NCBI RefSeq assembly: GCF_905147045.1
Contig: NC_065894.1
Location: 5,679,501 to 5,743,500 of the forward strand
DNA: 64,000 nt
Source: Nymphalis io
Lineage: Eukaryota; Arthropoda; Insecta; Lepidoptera; Nymphalidae
Reading direction: 5' to 3'
This document shows, one piece after another, positions 1 to 13,600 of this stretch. The translations under genes and the position numbers were made by a program. The stretch's first letter is position 1. Each line of letters begins with the position of its first letter. A model generated the notes under the pieces. The model worked only from the letters and a program-made list of their open reading frames with translations, ran no database searches and was not told the DNA's origin.

Positions 1-1896
1 GGCAGCGTGTGATTGTCAGTTACTCGACTCACATTGCACGCCACCATAAGCGTGGACGCATTTTGTTTGCCCCACATTATTACCCTTCCCATGAAATTGT
101 AATGAAATAAATTGTTTTCTTTTTTATGTACTGCTAAATAAGAACAAATTGAATGTAACTTAAGCGTTTAAAACATTCATTATCTATGTAATAATAGTCA
201 ATAAATGTAATGATGCGTTTTAAAGATCTTTTTGTATTTAAATATTTTATTGATCTTGAATTAATTTACATTAATATCTAAAGCAATTTAAAATAATTTA
301 GTTATTGTCAAACTGAACTTTGTTTTTTTTTCCAAAAACGACATAATTCATGAAAATATTAACAAAGTGATATATACTTAGTAGTAATAAAACTTTATAA
401 AGGCCTGAAAATGTTAAACTGAATATTTTAAGCAATGTCGGCTGTTTCCGAGAATAGGATGATTCAATTATATAAGCTGTCACGCTTACAATTTGTCTAA
501 TGTGTACCTGCAGATGAATAGATTTATTTTTTTGTATCGAAACCAATTTGCTGGAGTAGTGTAGCGACGGAAGGTAAGTACTGGTGCGCCAGTCCACTGG
601 CCCAATTTTCATAATGCGTGCAGCGGCTGCGGCGTGCGAACCGCCCTGGCACACTTTGTCTCACAATCTTCGATAATCATTTTTTGTGCAAAACTTTCAT
701 GGGGTCGTGACTGTGAAATGGTGCATTACCGACGGTAATTCAATACTCTGAGTTTTTTTCTTTAATAAATAGACTAACAGATCTTAATAGTAAAATTTTA
801 TATCACTTATCGCATTTATCTAACGGCTTTACTTTCGAAAACGTTTTAGGTCAATGTTATGCTTCTAATTTAAGTAGCGATTCTCGTAGGAAGTTGTACA
901 CATGTATGATTATCAAAGGCATACGTAGTCGCGTTTGCCGGAAGGACGTTGTTAGGCGCCTGTAGCTTTATCTCAGGGCTATCAAACGCTAGTGTACGCG
1001 TCAAGAGTCTTACTTTAACAAGATGAGCATCCGTGTATACTCGGTAATTAGAGAAGAAAAAATTATACTAACTGAAGTGATATTAAATTGAAAAGAATAG
1101 GGTTTGGTGTTAGGTGTTGTCTATTAATAACATCAGCAAGTAGCACATAGAACCCCACGTGCCTGAAAACTAACCCAGCAAATGCATTCTTAAAGTAGGC
1201 GGCCAGCACTAATCTTGTAAATCCTTCTTCTTGTAGGTCTGTAGTTGATCCTTTTTATTTAATATGTTTTGGCTATTTTCACACTATTATGTATGTACTT
1301 TAGAGATATGTAACGCTTGAGAGAGAAAATATATTCATTCTTAAAAAAAGGGGTAAAGCCGGGGTATTTACAACTCAGAGTTCGAGAATACCTACGGGAT
1401 ATTTTTACACAGTGGAAACACTTACATATACTTAAATATACTGCGATACGACATCGCAGTATATTTACGAATATAATAAATTCACATTATTATTTTAATA
1501 CAAACGGTGACAAACATCGTCGATGAGCGAGTGATCAGTAGGTAGTAAGAAAAACATGTAGCTAACCCAGGTTTCCATCTCCGCAAAAATAATATGTTAA
1601 TAAACATAGTATATTACTCAACAGATTATTATATATATAAAACAAAGGCATGGAGTTAGTATTCGTTGATTTTTTTACATATTATAATAATTTAATTGTG
1701 TTCAAATAACTTTATATCTATATAATTAATTTGGTGGAAAATAATGACTCGGTACTGAGTTACTTGTCGGTTCTTCTCTGTAGAATCTATATTCCCATTC
1801 GCTAGTAACTTTAAATGTTTTTAATCTCGTAAAATCTCCGTTTAAAAATGCTTGTAAAAGCCTTGTTAAATAAAATATATTTTAATTTTCAATGAT
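1..1896. other. Non-coding upstream region, no exon supported
   Basis: AT-rich sequence with no recognisable exon. One GC-richer patch at about 556-665 includes a consensus donor-like GGAAGGTAAGTAC, but the plus frame that would end in phase with the next ZP exon is closed by a TAG just upstream. The missing ZP signal-peptide exon could be here unseen or, more likely, left of the window. Confidence 0.5.
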
Positions 1897-2229
1897 TGAT
1901 GGTATAGTGATCAAAGCAGAGGTGGCCTAGTGGTTAGAACGCGTGAATCTTAAACGATGATCGTGAGTTCAAACCACAACCACACAGGGCAAGCACCACT
2001 GAATATTCATGCGCTTAATTTGTGTTTATAATTAATCTCGTGTTCGATGGTGAAGGAAAATATCGTGAGGAAATCTGCATATGTCTAATTTTATTGAAAT
2101 TCTTCGTTTTCGAAATTCGCATTGGAGCTGCGTGGTGGAATAAGCTCCAAACCTGCTCCTCAAAATGGAGAGGAGGCCTTAGCCCAGCAGTGGGACATTA
2201 ACAGGCTGTAACTGATGGTATAGTGATCA
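1897..2229 (+). mobile_element. tRNA-headed SINE, Metulj-like, with target-site duplication
   Basis: A SINE of about 300 bases (1914-2212) with an A box (GGCCTAGTGG), a B box (GAGTTCAAACC) and the 3' end AGCAGTGGGACATTAACAGG seen in many butterfly loci. It is flanked by perfect 17-bp direct repeats TGATGGTATAGTGATCA at 1897-1913 and 2213-2229, which are the target-site duplication. The intact duplication marks a fairly recent insertion. It lies 35 bases upstream of the first visible ZP exon. The Metulj name is from memory of the Heliconius literature. Confidence 0.88.
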
Positions 2230-2263
2230 TTTCTATCAATATATATATTATTTTTATCCTCAG

Positions 2264-5200
2264 GTCGTGTTCCTGTCAGACAAGAATGGTTATATCCCGG
2301 TTAGCATCAAACCGCGTTCTCCATCAGTAGATTCGAGCTGGCGAGAGCCTCCTGCTTGGGAACGGGAGTACAGGCGACATCGGACCAATGGCAGCAGAGT
2401 ACAATGTATGATTGTTTAGTTCATTAATTTTAAAACGACAGGCACAACTAAATCCTTATAAATATCCTAACTAGAATATAAGTTGTCTATTCTGCAAAGC
2501 TAAATCTCTTGTGTAAATTTGTCACATACACACGATAACATTTATTTATAATAATTTAACTTACGATTCTCCTTCAGTTATTAATTTTATTCATACATTA
2601 CCGAGTTACCATTATTACATGATAATATCATAATCGTTTAATTATAAAAAATAGTTCATCGTGTGACCAATTTGTAAACAGCGGATTTCCCATACATGCG
2701 AACTATTATACTTGTTTTGCAAAACCGGACAAATTTTGATGCTATCAATAGACGCACGCACTTACCGTCTTCATTGCTTAATCTTTAATCTATCTTTTTA
2801 TTTACGGGGAAATAGCTTTTGCTCACGACTTTAACATTAAAATAAAGTAAAATATTTCGTTAGACAACAATAAAATACATATTCTAAATGCTTGCCAGGA
2901 CGTTTATATCTAACATCTAACAGCCTTTGGAATCTGTACACATCTTTTGTTCATATTAACGTCGTTCTTTTTTTGATAAGTTAGTATGTTTTATAATTTA
3001 AAGTATACTTATTAAATAAGTTACATTTTATATAGATATCGAAGCAGAATGTCAAGACGACTTTATGAAGATACGGGTTGGCTTTAATGGATCATTTAAC
3101 GGCCTGGTTTATTCGGCTGGTAAGTAAAACTGTAATTAATATGAAAACTCATAAAAATTTGTAGTGTATTTGGAATTATAATATATTTTTTTTTTCAATA
3201 TGAAGTTTTACCACTGGCATAGGCAAAATGATAGTTTTAAATTTCACAAGATCAAATTTATATATTAAAAAATCACCAGCCTTAAAACCTATTAAATTAC
3301 TCTACGCCTACCACTATGAAAGAACGAACGCTCCATCAAATATTTTTACCAAGTTTTTCTGCATGTATTGAAGCTATTAATGTTAAGAATTCTTTGTACT
3401 ATTTTATCGATTTAAAAATGTCCATTAAACTTTATTATTCGTTTATCTTCGGGTATATATTATTGCCACTTGTATTTGTGTTTTTTAATTACATTCAGAG
3501 AAATTAATAACAGCATTCCAAGAAATGTCGATATCAATTCACGTTTTAGTATCCGTTATATTGACATTTTGTTTTGATATGCGTAGACAAAACAATCAAG
3601 TAAATTGTTATTGGTATTGTTCATTGCCTTAGAGAATTCGGTAACCTTGTTACCTAAAAACAAAAAAAAAAAACAAAAAAATAAACAAGAATAGCCGTAA
3701 AATTTAATTTAATTTTCATTGGATGAAATATTTGTGCAGTTTCAATTATGTATTAATCGTATCCGCGCATAACGCAGAAGAAACTGGTGAATAAATTATA
3801 GCTGTTAAAGTTTTGACACATCGTTCGAGTAATAAATATTTTTTCCGCTGACAATTAACGCATTACTATAATTATTGATTTATATTTCTAAATTCTGAAT
3901 AATTAATCTAATTTCAAATCAGATAATTGCTTTGACTATTTTCTCGCTTCCTTTGTGTTTTTTCAAGCTACTTATTGAAATTTATGTTCACAGGTTATTC
4001 CTACGATCCGGATTGCATGTATATAAACGGTTCTGGTCGTGACTACTACGAGTTTTACATACAACTAAACCGTTGTGGCACTTTAGGCAGAAACAGTCAG
4101 CACGATGACACAAAGAAACATCCGACTGTGAGTATTAACAAATTCGCTTAATATTGATAGATTTCTTAAAAACGAAACATTTTTCATTTAATAACAATAC
4201 ATTTAAGTTACTTGCAGTTAATTTGGATGTACGTTTGAGCTAGCAACAATGTCTCGTGTCTCGTCTCGTAATTGCTAACATTTTTTTTTGGCAAAAATGT
4301 TCATTAAAGGAACAAAGAATTTAAATATAGATACTCGTGAAAGTCTACCTACTTACGTGTCATATTCAATCAAAAACTTTTCAACAGAAGAATCTAATGT
4401 GGAACACAATAACCGTGCAGTACAATTCCCTTATCGAGGAGGAACTCGACGAACACTTCAAGGTGACTTGCGAATATGGATACGATTTCTGGAAGACTGT
4501 CACATTTCCCTTTTTAGATGTCGAGTAAGTTATTTTAAGTAAATATTACTTCTATCATTTTTAAAACTCTTATTTGATAATAATCGGATCATGGATTTGA
4601 TTATAGGTACTACTACGTACACATACATGTTTTGCTTTTGTTAATATCAACCCCAGACGGCTAGATTTAAATGATTGAGTAACAATTGAGTGTGCAGTGT
4701 GTGTTCTTATTTTATATTTTCAGTTTCTGCCTTGTAGTATAGTATCGATTTTAGAGCAACTTAGAACATTATGTAATAAAACCGTTAACATGATCTATAA
4801 ATACATAAAGTCACACATGATTCTTGTTATTTTAATGGTTTTTTTAGGCCCAATGTAAAATAAGGCCAGCTTGTATATTATTATTCTAAAATTTATTTAT
4901 TTTTCGTTACTGAATTAAAACTAGCTTAAGTAAAGAGGTAAATTTAAGTAAAAATCAGAAGTAGCTTAATCAGTTCGTAAAGTATGAAGCAAATAAGAAT
5001 AGAGCAATACATTTTAACAAAAATAAAATGTTGACTTTTTATGTTCGGGAAAGCATAATATATAAAAGGTCAAAAGGTCGTTTCTAAAAAAAAAAACAAA
5101 CTAATGGAACATTGCAAGTAATTGCAGTGAAAGTGTATAAATTTATTGAAGCGTGAAATTATTTGTACTGGCAATCTCTGTTTGTAAATAACATTACAGA

Positions 5201-8200
5201 TTTGTTTTACATATTCAATATATATTCATATATTTTTATATATTCATATGCGAGCTGGTTCTCGATGTCACCGCCTAACTGTGACATCAATTCCATCGCG
5301 AACAAAGAAATTTGGCAACTCCTTTCTTTGTCGCACTACCAAAGAATGGAATTCCTTACCAGCTCACGTGTTCCCCTCCTCTTACAACCCGGGTTCCTTC
5401 AAACGAGGCGTGAAGAGGCATCTTGCGGGCCGGCAAGGCGAAGGCGGCTAGTACAGAACGTTTTTCCCATCTGTACTGGCCGTCGTCGCGTTTGGACTCT
5501 ACTACCACTTACCATCAGGTGGAGTAGAGTCATTTGCCCTCCCGGCAAATATAAAAAAAAAAAATTCAAAATTTAGTCTAAATGTGACAAATAGTAGATA
5601 TGTCGGCACATATGCCCGTATGACCTTATGGAAGCAAGGATTGATGTTTTCTTTCTTTTAAAGTAATATTCTGTTAGTTAAATAACGTATTAATTATTGC
5701 GAGTTTCTTTTTTTCAGAGTAGCAACGGGTAATCCTGTTGTGTTTACACTGCAGCCGCCGGAGTGCTATATGGAGATCCGGTCGGGTTACGGCGCCACAG
5801 GCGCGCGCGTCACCGGTCCGGTGCGAGTGGGTGATCCGCTTACCTTGCTCATATACATGAGGAGTGCCTATGGTAAGGTTTACATAGACGTACATAGTAA
5901 CTGTTCTATTTCCTTTTGAGATTCTATTTTAAACTTTATAAATCAGTTGAATCACACGCATATAAACAATTTTGCAGATACAGAATTAATAATGACATGT
6001 ATAATTAGTTGATAAATGTAGTTTAAAAAAAAATGTGCTTCATTCAAGTATAGTTTAAAAACAATTTGATTTCATACTAATATAAATCAATGCGATGGAA
6101 ACCAATCAAACTATTTTATGAAACGAAATGCGATATAATATAGAGTGATGAAAAATATAAAGTGCTAGGCTTAAATATAAAATTCTTGCACTCGCTCTCT
6201 ATTAAAATTAAAAAAAAAAACAAGAAATTTTTGAATTTATCAGAACAATTAAGACCGTTCAATTATTTACCGTAACGAACAAGGGCAGAAAATTAACGGT
6301 GATCTATCATCGCGTGTTTACTTCCTATTTTAATTCACAATTTTTCGTTCAAAAGTTCATTGATCTCTTCATAGGAAATAACTTGAAGCTGTCTCGATTG
6401 TACTAGTGTGTCAGTATAATTATGTGAAGTACACGTTTAATTCTAGATGGTTTCGACATTGTTGTGAACGACTGCTTCGCGCACAACGGAGCCGCGAAGA
6501 GAATACAACTTATAGATGAATATGGGTGAGTACTGTTATATATCCATGTGGGTGCTAGTTATGTTAAGAAAACAGTTTCGAGATTTTTAGCATTTAACAA
6601 TTTGTGGAAGTTAATTGGTTCATATTCTAAATTTTGTCTGTTATACTTTTATTGCTGTTGACTGTTGCCTTACCTCAAAAATTAAATAAAAATAGTAAAT
6701 ACCTACATGTATAAGTCTATTGATGTTTGAAAAAATTCAAAATAGAAGAAGTCGAAGAAATATCCTAAAAGTATATAAATCTAGTAAAGAAACAGCCTGT
6801 TAATGTCTGACTGCTGGACAACAGCATCCTCTCCTCAAGCTCTTTTCTCGCGATGTTTTTCTTAACCGCCACTTTTTCATAAACACAAATTAAGCACATG
6901 AACCGGTGTTTTAACCACCTGACTATCTCGCCCCAAATAATAAAGAAAAATAAATAATAACTAAACATGGAAAAAAAAATTATCAACCCGGTCCTCATTG
7001 TTCAGGGAACAAGCCTTTCAGAATAATGTTTAATATTATTATTTTATGAACAGCTGCCCAGTGGACGACAAGCTAATCTCTCGGTTCCGCGGCTCGTGGT
7101 CGGAGTCGGGCGTGTTCGAGACGCAGGTGTACGCGTATATGAAGACGTTTCGCTTCACGGGGTCCCCCGCGCTCTATATCGAGTGTGATGTCAGAATGTG
7201 CCATGGAAGATGTCCAGTAAGTGTTATGATTACATGATTTTTTGGGTTTTTAAATTGATATAAAATTCGGAAAATATATTATACTTATTAGTAATTTATA
7301 ATAAAAAAGTCTTAAGTACAAGTAAAGTGACATCCTCTAAATAATAATAATAATTTATTTGCACATAGTTTTACAGATGTTATGATTTCTTTATAAGTAT
7401 CAAATACATTTCGCCCACGATAGGTACGCTAATATATTTGTTAACAAGTAATTAATATTAAATGCAGATCACACCAATTGTACATTAAAATAATTATATT
7501 AATATATGTATAGATGATAGGTATATAAAATAAAAATTGGTTTAAAATTAACAATAAATATAAATAACTCACTGTTGGCTTAAAGCTTTCTCTAGAGAAG
7601 AAGGTATGTATGTAACCTTGTTCAGCTTTTGTGTAGATCGGTCCAGTAAGTATTACCAATTAACCAGAAATATATATAGAAATACGAGTGCCATGAATTT
7701 TTCTTTTTGATATGGCCTATTAGTTCTACGTAACTATACCAAACTCGAAATTGGGCTCAACCAACGTCGGCAAAAACAATAATTTTTGTCTAAGTCTACT
7801 TAGTTTAATTTTGTGAACAAACATAAAAAAGCAGTGAATTCGTGTTTTATTTATGCATTTAAATTGAGTTCCGTTTCAACGGCTAAAAGTAATGCCATGC
7901 TCTATTGCGCATGTCGTAGATCGTAAATGGCAGGTGGAGATTGTGCAGCAAATGAAAAAGGTTTCAAAAATAAAATTGGATTGTTTTGGCTGTTTAGAGC
8001 ATCTTAACCATGAAAAAAAATTGGTTTCGGATGCTTTTCAATTATTCACGTTATTTATTCAAAGTTTATTCGTGGTGAAATAAAAAACTTCTCATAACTA
8101 ATTAATATTTCTCTTTATCAACAATTCGATTCTTACTCGAGTCGTATAGGTCCAGAGGTACTTGTTATGGTTGCAGCCAAATAGGAAATTACATTTGACA

Positions 8201-9772
8201 TTAAATAATACATTGATGGTAGTGGCCTACAACCTAGTCCTGCAGATTTTTATTTTTGCCTAAGCTAAAGAAAATTTAATAGTAGAATTTCGGGCTCACT
8301 CTAATAACGCGGATTGAAAAATATATATTAATATATGCGATAAGAAACGAATGTTGAAAAAATTGAAATGAAACATGGAAAGCGGCCTCTACGTCGTTGG
8401 TTGTGTTCTAATTGCATATATATATTACATATTTATGTAGTTATTTATTATATATCCTAACCAAATACTTATTTATTATATATCCTAACCAAATGAATAT
8501 CATAACATGAAGTACATCAATAATATAAATGAACACGAACGCTTGTGTATTTCATATACAACGTCGATCAAATCACTAGATACTTACTCTTTAGAATTTT
8601 GGTTGAAGGTGAAGGTGGTAAGTCAATGGTTTTTAGTATAATTAAAATTTGAAAATGTTTCAGTCGCAGCCGTGCCATTGGCGTAATATGAAAAGCGTGC
8701 GACGTCGATCCGCCGACACGGAAACGGCGAGCGTCGCGCCGCGGCTCTCGGAGAACATCTCGCTGTTCCAGTCGCTGCGCGTGCTGCAGGAGGGGGAAGA
8801 GGACGAGACTGTGGCCGGTGAGCACACGAGCCTTGTACCTTTATACTTTCGATGTTATATATGGTGTAACAGTAGTACACAGTAACATCACATGTGGCGT
8901 ATATTCCCCTTCGCCTCAACTTCAAGGAAAATGCCTAATTCCATCACGCTGATCGAATTGGTGGCATTTGGCAAAGTTTCATGGGATGCGATGTTTTCAT
9001 TAACAGCCGAGGTGTTTATCAATTCGGCTGTTTTTTTGTGTAATATTTTACGCGATATCCTCGTCAACTGTAAGCTGATTATAATTTTTTTTAAGGAACC
9101 TTTATCCTTACGGTGAAAGATGTTATACAAATTTTAGTGATTGTTTATAGTTTATTAATAATAATAATGTCCTCCAGACCGATTTCGGCCAATCTCAAGA
9201 GAGATTATCCAACTGCGCAAGACATGCGTGTATAAGTGTGTACGCAAATACAGGTGCACTCTCTATTCCCAAACTCTCATAAACTGATGCGACGGCTTTC
9301 CGACACGACCGCATAGAGTTTAGGCGTAGGAAAAACGGCTTTACAAGTGTTTCAAGGCACGGGAGTGCACACAGTTCCAACTTCTAGACACCAGGCTGCT
9401 ACTGAGAATTAATTTATAAGAGAAAATTTCGACAGAAAAATCTAATAACTTTTTATTGGCCCGACCTGGGATTTCAATCCAGGACCTCTCATGGTTTTCA
9501 ACCTTACATCTAGCTACTAGACTAACGAGGCAGTCATCATAATCTATTATCATGTACTTAATATTAATGTTACGGTATTAATGTATTTTGCAGCGATAGA
9601 AGGACAGACCTGCATGAAGACATCCGCACTGTCGGCGATGATAGTGTCGTGCGTGGTGTTGGTGGCAGCGCTTTTGGCGGCGCTGCTGGTGGCGGCACGT
9701 GGCTGGCGTCGTGACCGGCAGCACAGCCAACCGATACACGCATATGTTCCACACAAGGGACGGATCAAATAA
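2264..9772 (+). CDS. ZP-domain transmembrane protein (cuticlin-like), 5'-partial
   Basis: Nine exons join in phase: 2264-2405, 3036-3119, 3994-4127, 4388-4524, 5718-5872, 6447-6525, 7054-7216, 8664-8817 and 9594-9772 (TAA at 9770-9772), giving 408 residues with no start codon in the window. All introns are GT-AG. From about residue 53 the protein reads as a zona pellucida domain: cysteines at 53, 83, 103 and 148 fit the ZP-N half, and a cysteine-rich second half begins at 182 and runs to about 302. A convertase-like basic site (VRRR) lies at 310-313, followed by a hydrophobic segment at 361-384 and a short basic cytoplasmic tail. This is the usual order for arthropod ZP proteins, which are cleaved from the membrane and polymerise in the apical extracellular matrix under cuticle. 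The motif DYYEFYIQLNRCGTLG and the WREPP-containing leader suggest a conserved insect orthologue, but I cannot say which one. The signal peptide must be encoded in an upstream exon. Confidence 0.92.
5248..5564 (+). mobile_element. 3' end of a non-LTR retrotransposon (LINE)
   Basis: The reading frame 5248-5451 ends with the C-terminus of a reverse-transcriptase ORF (core EWNSLPAHVFPSSYNPGSFK), as in CR1/jockey-type LINEs. A stop at 5449-5451, a short GC-richer 3' UTR and a poly-A run at about 5552-5564 follow. The element is 5'-truncated, as is usual for target-primed insertion. It lies in the ZP intron between visible exons 4 and 5. Confidence 0.8.
6790..6945 (-). mobile_element. Degenerate Metulj-like SINE fragment
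   Basis: Inverted remnant in the ZP intron before exon 7. CAGCCTGTTAATGTC, CTCCTCTCCTC-like and ACAAATTAAGCACATGAA segments match the family in order, and the degraded tRNA head (ACTATCTCGCCCC) lies at the right end. The middle of the element is deleted. Confidence 0.65.
8441..8496. repeat. Two-copy tandem repeat of 28 bases
   Basis: Units 8441-8468 and 8469-8496 share their first 26 bases exactly (TTATTTATTATATATCCTAA CCAAAT). This is a simple recent duplication in the ZP intron before exon 8. Confidence 0.9.
9155..9533 (-). mobile_element. tRNA-headed SINE, second family, inverted
   Basis: Minus-strand copy. The left end has an (AAT)n tail, then CTCCAGACCGATTTCGGCCA, and the right end has the head (A box CTAGTAGCTAGAT region, B box GGATTGAAATCCC complement and CCTCGTTAGTC). 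It sits in the last ZP intron and ends 61 bases before the final exon, which encodes the membrane anchor. Confidence 0.82.
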
Positions 9773-10660
9773 GAGCTCTTATGTATTGCCAATAATATTG
9801 AGATTATAATATACGTTTGTATGTCAGGAGTGTATTTCCGATGCGTTCGGAAAATTAAGCGAATGTTGAACACTTTTTTTTGATATTTTTTTTACAAAAA
9901 CAAGTAATACGACAAATATTTATGTAGATTTTTTTGTGTGTTTGTATTTTTTTTTATTTTATATGTGTGATTGGAGTAAATTCTTTTAGTTTTAACAAAT
10001 TTGAAATGCGGTTTCAAATGATATAGTAGTAGACCGACAAATTCCAGACTCGGTGACGACAGCGAGTAAAAAGTGTTTTTGTTTTAAAATTATTAACTAA
10101 GCATTATATACTGTCAATTAAAAATGCTGTGAAACTTTTTAAATGACAAATTGTGAGGATTTGTATTTTTTATCGAAGAAAATGCATCTCCTCCTTTTGC
10201 CTCCCAATATCCTCAACATTGTGATAAATGAACGTATCCGTAAAATTACTAGTAGATAATTTAATTTATTTCATTATGTTATATTTAACACTAGACGTAT
10301 AAGACGCCACGAAAACAAATTGTAAATAATATTTTAAGAATTTATATAAATTAAGATTTTTAAGCATTTTTTTTATTTTTTTATTTTAGTTATAATGAAA
10401 AACCCTTTTACGAAACAATATATTTATTAAAAATACACGCTTGCATAAGAAATCAAATCACATCACACATAAAAACAAACATGAATTCAAAATTCGTTGT
10501 AAAGAAATTACTTAAATAAATAATAACAAAAGATGTATAAAAAAAGTAAAAATATTGCAATACTGACATGATTTGTTCGTAGTTAAATTAAACTTGTACA
10601 AAGTCGACCTTATCTCGATTAGAATAAGATTCAAATTATAATTGATCTATGATTATATAT
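9773..10660. terminator. Shared 3' flank of convergent ZP and SETD3 genes
   Basis: This gap of about 890 bases holds both 3' UTRs. A minus-strand AATAAA (TTTATT at 10423-10428) fits SETD3. For the ZP gene, ATTAAA at 10117-10122 and AATAAA at 10515-10520 are candidates. If the latter is used, the two mRNAs overlap tail to tail by about 100 bases. No coding sequence was seen. Confidence 0.5.
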
Positions 10661-13600
10661 TTAAGGTTTCTCAGCGGTGGGAAGTTTTTCTAAAACATTC
10701 CTTAAGTACTCTATGGCATTATCTAATATTTGTACTTCACATTTCTTTAGTAGCTTTATATTATTCCTGTAAAGAGTAAAAACAAAGGTTTACTTATACA
10801 AAATATAAATTACAATTAAAAAACAACTTTTTGTTGATGATTGTAAAACTAAATGGAACTTATAACTACGATAATTTAAATTTCAAATAAAAAAAATGTT
10901 TCAATTTCTTTTTGAAACAATTAACTAGCGGGTAATTAGACAGAACTTCATTCGTTATACACCACTAAATATATCCTGACCGAAGACCAAACATTTTTAA
11001 TGGGCTATCCAACTGTGTAGGAGATATCTCTAATCATATTCGAGCAGGTAGGAAGTAAGTTTGACTTGGCATTTTACAAGAATATATTAAACTTAAAGTT
11101 ACAACCGGTTCGGATGTACATTAATCCGATTGGAGAGAGATCAGACGAAAGACTAGAGACGACGTGTTTTTTGAGAGGGTGTAACACGAAGTAGTGTCTA
11201 TTATAAAAACTATATCTATGGAAATATAAAAAACCTATATATATAAATAAAATGTACCTATGAACGGAGGTATTATCGTTCCCAGCGTCCTTATACGAGG
11301 CTTTGATGAGTCCGCAGCGCGTCAGTAGGTACGAGTACGCGCGCGCGTCGACGGCCGCGCCGGCGCCGTCCGCCGACACCAGGTCGCCGGGCACGCCCTG
11401 GGCGGACCATTTCGTGAGCTCCTCTGGAAATAACACGAAAAACATTTACCTGAGTACGATTTGCTTTCTTCGGCAACGACTCCCGATTTGTCACCTTTAG
11501 AAATTCATCTAGTTTCTATGTATTTTTTCTCTATCTATATTCTATCTTTCTTCTAAATTGAATTCAATGAAATTTATGTTTTCACGTGCCGATTAACTTT
11601 TCGGTTTAGAATCGTTTGTGAGCTATTTTTTCAAAACATAAAATTAACACTTGCTCCATAACATGAAACTGCATTAACACGAAAAATTACACGCATTTTT
11701 ATAACTTGATGGAGACAAAATGGAAATAGAATAAATTAAGCAATCCCTAACAACATGTGAATGTCCCACTGCTGGGCTAAAGGCCTCCTCTCCTCTTTTT
11801 GGGGAGAAGGTTTGGAGCTTATTACACCACGCTGCTCGAATGCGGATTGGTGGAATACACATGTGGCAGAATTTCAGTGAAATTAGACATGCAGGTTTTC
11901 TCACGATGTTTTCCTTCACCGTAAAGCACGAGATGGATTATAATCACAAATCAAGCACATGAAAATTTAGTGGTGCTTGGCCGAGTTTGAACCCACGCTC
12001 ATCGGTTAAGATTCACGCGTTGTTACCACTGGGCCATCTCGGCTCTTTATTATTATTTTTTAAATTTTTTTTTTACCAAATTTAGAAATCACTTCACCCT
12101 AAATTGAAGCCACATATATAAACATAAATTCGTTTGCTCTATATAAATATTTGTCATTTTGTCATGAACGGGGATGGAATGTTAAGTTTGAAATTTCTGA
12201 GTGAAACCCACCTTGATTCATATTAAATATCCTTATAAATGCTAGCAATTCTGCGCTTATGGGATTTGAGTTTTTATATAGGTTGTAGTGCGTGACTCCT
12301 GTTAGACCGAGCTTCGTCAGCAGTCCCAACTTTGCCTCTCGGAGGGGATCACTAGAACTCACCCCAAGGGCGAGTGATAGACTGTCGTGTTGATTTTGTG
12401 GGTAAACAAATCTAAAAATACGAAAACAAAAGCTGTCAAAAACATTTAATAAATACGGTTTTAACACAATAAGTAACGCAACATCAAGACATTAAAAAAA
12501 AATTGAATTCTAAAAAGCCTTTACAAAAAAATAAAGGAACCTGCCTCCTCTTCTTTAGAGGAGATAGCTTGAAGCTTATTTAACTTCACTGCTTTAATAC
12601 GGATTTTTGAATAGACATATGACAGAAATCACTTGGTGATAGGTTTTTGTGCAAGCCTGTCTGGTATCACCTCTCCTACCACCTACCCATTACATATTCT
12701 ACGACGAAACTGCAGTACTTGGTATATAGTATTGCGATTTGAAGGGTAATTGGACCATTCACTACAGGCACAAGGGACATAACATCTTAGTTCCAAAAGT
12801 TTGTGGCGCATTGACGATGTAAGGAATGGTTAATATTTTTACATCGCCAATGTTTGTGGGCGCTGGTGTACATTTAACATAAGGTGGTGTACATTCGCTT
12901 TTTCGTCTATTGTTTGCAAAAGTGGTTCAGTGAAAAACTACATTCATAACACATAAGTACTTTCATTGTGAACGAAAACACCTATATCATAAGAAATGCG
13001 AACGAAAATAAAGATATAAAATTTAAAAGTAAATAAGTACATAAAAAAAGAAGTTAACGTGCGCTACAAAGCGTTTAAGGCAACCATTTTTCAGATCATA
13101 ATGACTTCGTTATGCACACTCCGTTTAACTCTGCCCGCATATAATTGATCCGAATTTTTTTGCACGTTTTGACGGAACCGTACGTAACTCTTATATCACA
13201 TGTGCATTATGTAATATATCTTGTTTACATTTATGTTTTTTGTTTACTAAGCAATTGTATGATTTGTTAAACAAGCAATTGTTTTATAAACGGATACACT
13301 TAACGTGATATAATATCTTTCGTGAGCCGTGTTTTGTTTTTCTTTTTTTGTTTTGGTATGTCTTTAATAAGAAATGATCTGATCTGTTACCAGTAATGTT
13401 CCGGGCACCCCTTAAAAGTCAATATTTTATTTATGGTTAATTAGGTGTAGGTATGTTCTTCAAGTTCTTGTAGAAAAGTCAAATTTAAAAATGGGTAACG
13501 ATTATGACTGCTAGGCTGCCAGTCCTACAAGACCTGCCCGGACATGTACCTCATTATACATAGGGTGAATACGCATTTGTCTATTACAGTAAGACAGTTT

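Noticed and set aside
298..654. 118-codon minus-strand frame
   Set aside because: The open stretch is mostly AT-rich with no domain, and only its first 25 codons are GC-rich. No splice or promoter support.
7892..8083. 63-codon plus frame in a ZP intron
   Set aside because: No similarity, no splice sites in phase with neighbouring ZP exons, and the flanking exons already join without it.
8215..8290. PSPADFYFCLS-like frame resembling the C-terminal catalytic motif of a mariner transposase
   Set aside because: It is only about ten residues followed by a stop, with no neighbouring transposase similarity. It could be chance or a very old fragment.
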